Positions 60,464-64,000 of a stretch of DNA of 64,000 bases are shown in pieces (the stretch's first letter is position 1; every line of letters starts with the position of its first letter). A model generated the notes under the pieces. It ran no database searches and was not told where the DNA came from. It saw only the letters and a list, made by a program, of their open reading frames with translations. The stretch covers positions 1 to 64,000 of the forward strand of contig JBBPYK010000135.1 in NCBI GenBank assembly GCA_038199985.1, read 5' to 3'. The stretch comes from Arthrobacter_J sp038199985 (GTDB taxonomy: Bacteria; Actinomycetota; Actinomycetes; Actinomycetales; Micrococcaceae). Both the position numbers and the translations under genes were made by a program.

Positions 60464-62437
60464 TCAGGCGTCCACGATCTCGTCCGGTTTCGCATTCTGC
60501 TTTGCCACTGTGGCAATGCGGCCGCCCTTGAGGACCATGTTTGCCTGCCGTGGTGAGAGTCGGTGACGCAGAGTAAATTGACGGTCGCCGTCGAGAGTGG
60601 CTGTCACCTCATGGTTGTTCTGCAGCTGCTCATGGATACCCTCGAAGGTGAGGATGCTTCCTTCCGAGATGGCGTCGTAGTCTGCTGGATCGGTGAATTC
60701 CAGGGCGAGAACACCGAAGTTCGCCAGGTTCTGCCAGTGAATCCGGGCGAAGGATTTTGCGACGACGATACGCAGACCAAGGTAGCGCGGAGCGATGACC
60801 GCGTGTTCGCGGGAACTGCCCTGACCGTAGTTCTCTCCAGCAACGAGCATGTGACCGCCTTCGGCCTCTTGGGCGCGCGTGGCGTAAGTTTTGTCCACCT
60901 GGGTGAAGAGGAACTCGGAGATTCTGGGGATGTTGCTGCGGTAGGGCAGTACGCGGGCTCCGGCAGGCAATATCTCATCAGTCGAGATATTGTCGCCCAT
61001 TTTGAGGAGCACGGGCAGTTCGATTGCATCCGGGAGTGGATCAAACTCTGGCAGCGAAGCAATGTTGGAGCCTTTGACCAGCTCCACCTGCGACGCCTCT
61101 TCAGGGGGCAGCGGATCAAGCAACATCGCTGTGTTGATGCTGGGTTCAGCAGGCAGTACCGGTCGCGGGTAGTCCATGTCCAGGTCGCGCGGGTCGGTGA
61201 TCTTTCCCGTCAGTGCTGCCGCCGCAGCAGTTTCCGGAGAGCACAGCCAGACGGCGTCCTCATCCGTACCAGACCGGCCGGGAAAGTTTCGTGGCACAGT
61301 ACGCAGGCTGTTGCGTCCGGTGGCTGGCGCCTGGCCCATCCCGATACATCCCATGCAGCCGGACTGATGGATTCTGGCGCCTGCAGAAATGAGGTCGAAC
61401 AGCCAGCCGCCCTTCGAAAGGTCCTCAAGAATTTCCCGCGACGTCGGGTTGACGTCCACGGACACTGACTTGTGACCTTGCCGGCCCTTCAGGATCTCGG
61501 CGACGACGGCGAAATCTCGCAGGCCCGGGTTGGCAGAGGACCCGATGACAACCTGATAGACCTCCTCGCCAGCAACTTCCCGGACGGGAACAACGTTGCC
61601 GGGAGAGGACGGTTTAGCAATGAGTGGTTCCAGAGTGGAGAGGTCAATCGTCTCTTCGACGTCGTAGGTGGCGCCGTCGTCGGCCAGAATTTCCGTGAAA
61701 TCTTCTGCGCGTCCCGCTCCCGTAAGGAATCTGAGTACTTCCTCATCGCTGGGGAACACGCTGGTGGTCGCGCCCAGTTCGGCGCCCATGTTCGCGATGA
61801 CGTGCCGATCCATCGCCGTCAGTCCAGCCAACCCGGAACCGTGATACTCGATGATCCGTCCGACGCCGCCCTTGACGTCGTGACGCCTCAGCATTTCTAG
61901 AATGATGTCCTTGGCAGAAACCCAATCTGGTAGTTCGCCGGTCAGTTCCACACCCCAGATCTCGGGCATCGCAACGTAGAGCGGCTCACCGGCCATTGCC
62001 ATGGCAACTTCCAGCCCTCCGACACCTATGGCGATCATGCCGATAGCGCCGGCTGCGCACGTGTGCGAGTCGGAACCCACCATCGTGGCGCCCGGACGCC
62101 CGAAACGGGCCTGATGAACAGGGTGCGAGACGCCGTTACCTGGCTTCGAGAACCACAGCCCGTACCGTTGCGCGGCGGACTGCAGGAATAGGTGGTCCTC
62201 CGGGTTTTTCTCATCGGTCTGCAGCAGGTTGTGGTCAACATATTGGGCGGAGAGTTCGGTCTGGATGCGATCTAGCCCCATGGCTTCGAGCTCGAGCATC
62301 ACCATGGTGCCCGTGGCATCCTGCGTCAGTGTCTGATCGATTCTTAGCCCGATTTCTGTTCCAGGCGTCATCTCCCCGTCAACCAGATGCGCGCTGATGA
62401 TCTTCTGGGCCACATTCTTCGGCGTCGACTGTCCCAT
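60464..62437 (-). CDS. acn: Aconitate hydratase, short (about 650-residue) type
   Basis: Aconitase isomerises citrate and isocitrate with a [4Fe-4S] cluster. ATG 62437 has GGGGAGG 5 nt upstream and gives 657 residues. Cluster Cys residues fit the SDSHTC motif and SGCMGCIGMGQAPATGRN. The C-terminal swivel domain includes GENYGQGSSREHAVIAPRYL. It is much shorter than the roughly 900-residue AcnA of most actinobacteria and resembles the putative Aquifex/mitochondrial-like group. Whether it is the only aconitase of the cell cannot be told here. Confidence 0.9.
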   Translation of the reverse strand: MGQSTPKNVAQKIISAHLVDGEMTPGTEIGLRIDQTLTQDATGTMVMLELEAMGLDRIQTELSAQYVDHNLLQTDEKNPEDHLFLQSAAQRYGLWFSKPGNGVSHPVHQARFGRPGATMVGSDSHTCAAGAIGMIAIGVGGLEVAMAMAGEPLYVAMPEIWGVELTGELPDWVSAKDIILEMLRRHDVKGGVGRIIEYHGSGLAGLTAMDRHVIANMGAELGATTSVFPSDEEVLRFLTGAGRAEDFTEILADDGATYDVEETIDLSTLEPLIAKPSSPGNVVPVREVAGEEVYQVVIGSSANPGLRDFAVVAEILKGRQGHKSVSVDVNPTSREILEDLSKGGWLFDLISAGARIHQSGCMGCIGMGQAPATGRNSLRTVPRNFPGRSGTDEDAVWLCSPETAAAAALTGKITDPRDLDMDYPRPVLPAEPSINTAMLLDPLPPEEASQVELVKGSNIASLPEFDPLPDAIELPVLLKMGDNISTDEILPAGARVLPYRSNIPRISEFLFTQVDKTYATRAQEAEGGHMLVAGENYGQGSSREHAVIAPRYLGLRIVVAKSFARIHWQNLANFGVLALEFTDPADYDAISEGSILTFEGIHEQLQNNHEVTATLDGDRQFTLRHRLSPRQANMVLKGGRIATVAKQNAKPDEIVDA

Positions 62438-62530
62438 GCCTACCTCCCCGTTGACGGCTATCACTATGCCCCCATGCTAGGTCGCTACCACCGACGGTGG
62501 CCAGAGGGTGGCGCCAAGACCGCCACGCTT
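62438..62530. promoter_or_regulatory. acn upstream region
   Basis: This short stretch must carry the acn promoter on the minus strand. A perfect palindrome CCACCGACGGTGG at 62488-62500, about 50 bp before the acn start, could be an operator or a leader hairpin. I assign no promoter hexamers. Confidence 0.35.
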
Positions 62531-62557
62531 TTGGCACTCGCCTTGACCGAGTGCTAA
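62531..62557 (+). promoter_or_regulatory. CIRCE element 1 (HrcA operator)
   Basis: TTGGCACTC-N9-GAGTGCTAA matches the CIRCE consensus TTAGCACTC-N9-GAGTGCTAA with one mismatch. HrcA binds it to repress chaperonin genes in the absence of heat stress. Confidence 0.93.
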
Positions 62558-62571
62558 CCGAGGCATAAAGT
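62543..62571 (+). promoter_or_regulatory. groES promoter
   Basis: TTGACC (62543-62548), a 17-bp spacer and TAAAGT (62566-62571) form a good vegetative promoter. The -35 lies inside CIRCE 1 and the start point would fall at the edge of CIRCE 2, so HrcA binding should block it. Confidence 0.7.
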
Positions 62572-62576
62572 CTGTA

Positions 62577-62602
62577 TTAGCACTCTCGACCTGAGGTGCT
62601 AA
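62577..62602 (+). promoter_or_regulatory. CIRCE element 2, imperfect
   Basis: TTAGCACTC followed by AGGTGCTAA with an 8-nt spacer. The left arm is perfect, and the right arm has two mismatches and is one base closer than in the consensus. Binding is probably weaker than at CIRCE 1. Confidence 0.8.
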
Positions 62603-62696
62603 TTGTCTGGGTAGCGTAATCCGGCACCGCGACGACGGTTTGCGCGCTCCATCCCGGACCCTGAAACCATTGGTAACTCATGCAAAGGAGAGCCGA

Positions 62697-62993
62697 GTGT
62701 CGGTCTCTATTAAGCCTCTTGAGGATCGCGTTGTTGTCCGTCCGCTCGAAGCAGAGCAGACCACAGCGTCTGGTCTCGTCATCCCGGACACTGCCAAGGA
62801 AAAGCCCCAGGAGGGCGAAGTCGTTGCAGTAGGCCCAGGCCGCGTTGACGACAACGGCAACCGTGTCCCCATCGATGTTGCCGTCGGCGACGTCGTTATC
62901 TACTCGAAGTATGGCGGAACCGAGATCAAGTCCGGCGGCGAGGAATTCCTCGTGTTGTCCGCCCGCGACGTCCTGGCGATCGTCGAAAAGTAG
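62697..62993 (+). CDS. groES: Co-chaperonin GroES
   Basis: GroES caps the GroEL folding chamber. GTG 62697 with AAAGGAG upstream gives 98 residues: SVSIKPLEDRVVVRPLEAEQ, the mobile loop TTASGLVIPDTAKEKPQEGE and the C-terminal FLVLSARDVLAIVEK. The frame is open 19 codons further upstream without homology. groEL follows after 93 nt. Confidence 0.97.
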   Translation: MSVSIKPLEDRVVVRPLEAEQTTASGLVIPDTAKEKPQEGEVVAVGPGRVDDNGNRVPIDVAVGDVVIYSKYGGTEIKSGGEEFLVLSARDVLAIVEK

Positions 62994-63005
62994 AACTTCT
63001 TCTGG

Positions 63006-63062
63006 TGCCCTGTACCGCGAACGCATCCGGCGATTCCGTCGGCCACGTAGCGGTGCAGGGCA
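63006..63062 (+). other. Long-range hairpin between groES and groEL
   Basis: TGCCCTGTACCGC (63006-63018) and GCGGTGCAGGGCA (63050-63062) pair over 13 bp with one G-T, enclosing a 31-nt loop. It lies between the groES stop and the groEL ribosome binding site and may be a processing or mRNA-stability element. Confidence 0.6.
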
Positions 63063-63086
63063 TCTTTCGCTGAAAGGACTTTCATC

Positions 63087-64000
63087 ATGGCAAAGCAATT
63101 GGAGTTCAACGACGCCGCCCGCAAGGCTTTGGAAGCCGGCGTGGACAAGCTGGCCAACACCGTCAAGGTGACCCTCGGCCCGCGCGGACGCAACGTTGTC
63201 TTGGACAAAAAGTGGGGCGCACCCACCATCACGAACGACGGCGTCACCATCGCCCGCGAGGTCGAGCTCGATGACCCGTACGAAAACCTTGGCGCACAGC
63301 TGGCCAAAGAAGTCGCCACCAAGACCAACGACGTCGCTGGTGACGGAACTACCACAGCCACTGTGCTTGCACAGGCTCTGGTCAAGGAAGGCCTGCGGAA
63401 CGTAGCAGCAGGCGCGGCGCCCAGCGCGCTGAAGCGTGGCATCGAAGTATCGGTCGACGCCGTGGCGAAACGCCTCTTGGAAAATGCTCGCGAGGTTCAG
63501 GGCGAACAGACTGCCAACGTTGCGGCGATCTCCGCCCAGAGCACTGAGGTCGGCGAGCTATTGGCCGAGGCTTTCGAAAAGGTCGGCAAGGATGGTGTCA
63601 TCACCATCGAGGAGTCCTCGACCACGCAGACCGAGCTGGTTCTCACCGAGGGCATGCAGTTCGACAAGGGCTACCTCTCGCCGTACTTCGTGACGGACGC
63701 CGAGCGTCAGGAAGCTGTCCTCGAAGACGCGATGATCTTGGTCAACTCAGGCAAAATCTCCACGGTCCAGGAATTCCTGCCGCTGCTGGAGAAGGTGTTG
63801 CAGGCGGGCAAACCCCTGTTCATCATTTCTGAGGACGTTGAGGGTGAAGCTCTCTCCACACTCGTCGTGAACAAGATTCGTGGAACGCTGAACGCGGTCG
63901 CCGTGAAGGCTCCGGGCTTTGGTGATCGGCGCAAGGCCATGCTGCAGGACATCGCAGTGCTGACCGGCGCGCAGGTCGTGTCCGCGGACCTTGGTCTCAA
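63087..64000 (+). CDS. groEL: Chaperonin GroEL, 3' end outside the window
   Basis: The first 304 codons of the 60-kDa chaperonin are present. ATG 63087 has GAAAGGACT upstream and starts MAKQLEFNDAARKALEAGVD. The ATP-binding segments TLGPRGRNVVLDKKWGAPTI and VAGDGTTTATVLAQALVKEG are intact, and the apical domain begins near residue 190. About 235 residues are cut off by the window end. It is the second gene of the groES-groEL operon under CIRCE control. Confidence 0.97.
   Translation, partial: MAKQLEFNDAARKALEAGVDKLANTVKVTLGPRGRNVVLDKKWGAPTITNDGVTIAREVELDDPYENLGAQLAKEVATKTNDVAGDGTTTATVLAQALVKEGLRNVAAGAAPSALKRGIEVSVDAVAKRLLENAREVQGEQTANVAAISAQSTEVGELLAEAFEKVGKDGVITIEESSTTQTELVLTEGMQFDKGYLSPYFVTDAERQEAVLEDAMILVNSGKISTVQEFLPLLEKVLQAGKPLFIISEDVEGEALSTLVVNKIRGTLNAVAVKAPGFGDRRKAMLQDIAVLTGAQVVSADLGL

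Overview
The window is a chromosomal segment of a moderately GC-rich Gram-positive actinobacterium, most likely a relative of Arthrobacter (Micrococcaceae). The signs are the actinobacterial S10/spc/alpha ribosomal order without rpsN and rpsD, a treX-treY-treZ trehalose operon, alr-tsaE and tsaB-rimI-tsaD blocks, a groES-groEL operon under CIRCE control, a Tad pilus locus without secretin genes, and frequent GTG starts and 1 to 4 nt gene overlaps. This placement comes from gene content and protein style, not from a database search. No rRNA, tRNA, CRISPR array, insertion sequence or prophage was recognised.

Layout. 1-14202 (+): the end of the S10 operon (rplV to rpsQ), a terminator, the spc operon (rplN to rplO), a terminator, secY-adk, map, infA-rpmJ, the alpha operon (rpsM, rpsK, rpoA, rplQ) and truA. 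14272-16767 (+): a PAS-PAS-PAS-GGDEF-EAL cyclic-di-GMP protein, ending 9 bp from a convergent Tad pilus locus. 16777-23757 (-): flp, tadE, tadG, cpaB, tadZ, tadA, tadB and tadC in transcription order. 24036-31643 (-): a four-gene ABC system with two large FtsX-type permeases and two ATPases, one carrying an AbrB-like tail. A perfect Crp/GlxR-type palindrome overlaps the last stop codon of this operon, just upstream of a -10-like element pointing at flp.

31755-42256: a fructosamine-kinase-like gene, rplM-rpsI, glmM, mscL, a VanY-type lipoprotein gene coupled to coaA, glmS, acpS, a 5'-truncated lipoprotein-like pseudogene, and nnr. 42315-48561 (+): treX-treY-treZ, which turns glycogen-type glucan into trehalose. 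48576-52724: a GH4 glycosidase gene divergent from a PfkB kinase gene, then alr-tsaE. 52795-54895 (-): furA-katA, lying between tsaE and tsaB. 54986-57229 (+): tsaB-rimI-tsaD, with tsaE the core of the t6A tRNA-modification pathway. 57300-62437: a DinB/maleylpyruvate-isomerase-like gene, a GCS2-type ligase, a THUMP-like methyltransferase and a short-form aconitase. 62531-64000: two CIRCE operators, groES and the first 304 codons of groEL.

Most of the window is housekeeping DNA (translation, secretion, envelope precursors, protein folding). The accessory parts most worth study are the Tad locus with its Crp-like promoter and neighbouring c-di-GMP enzyme, the ABC ATPase with the AbrB-like tail, the furA-katA insertion into the tsa cluster, and the decayed gene at 40086-40661. 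No clearly new multi-gene defence or biosynthetic system was found.
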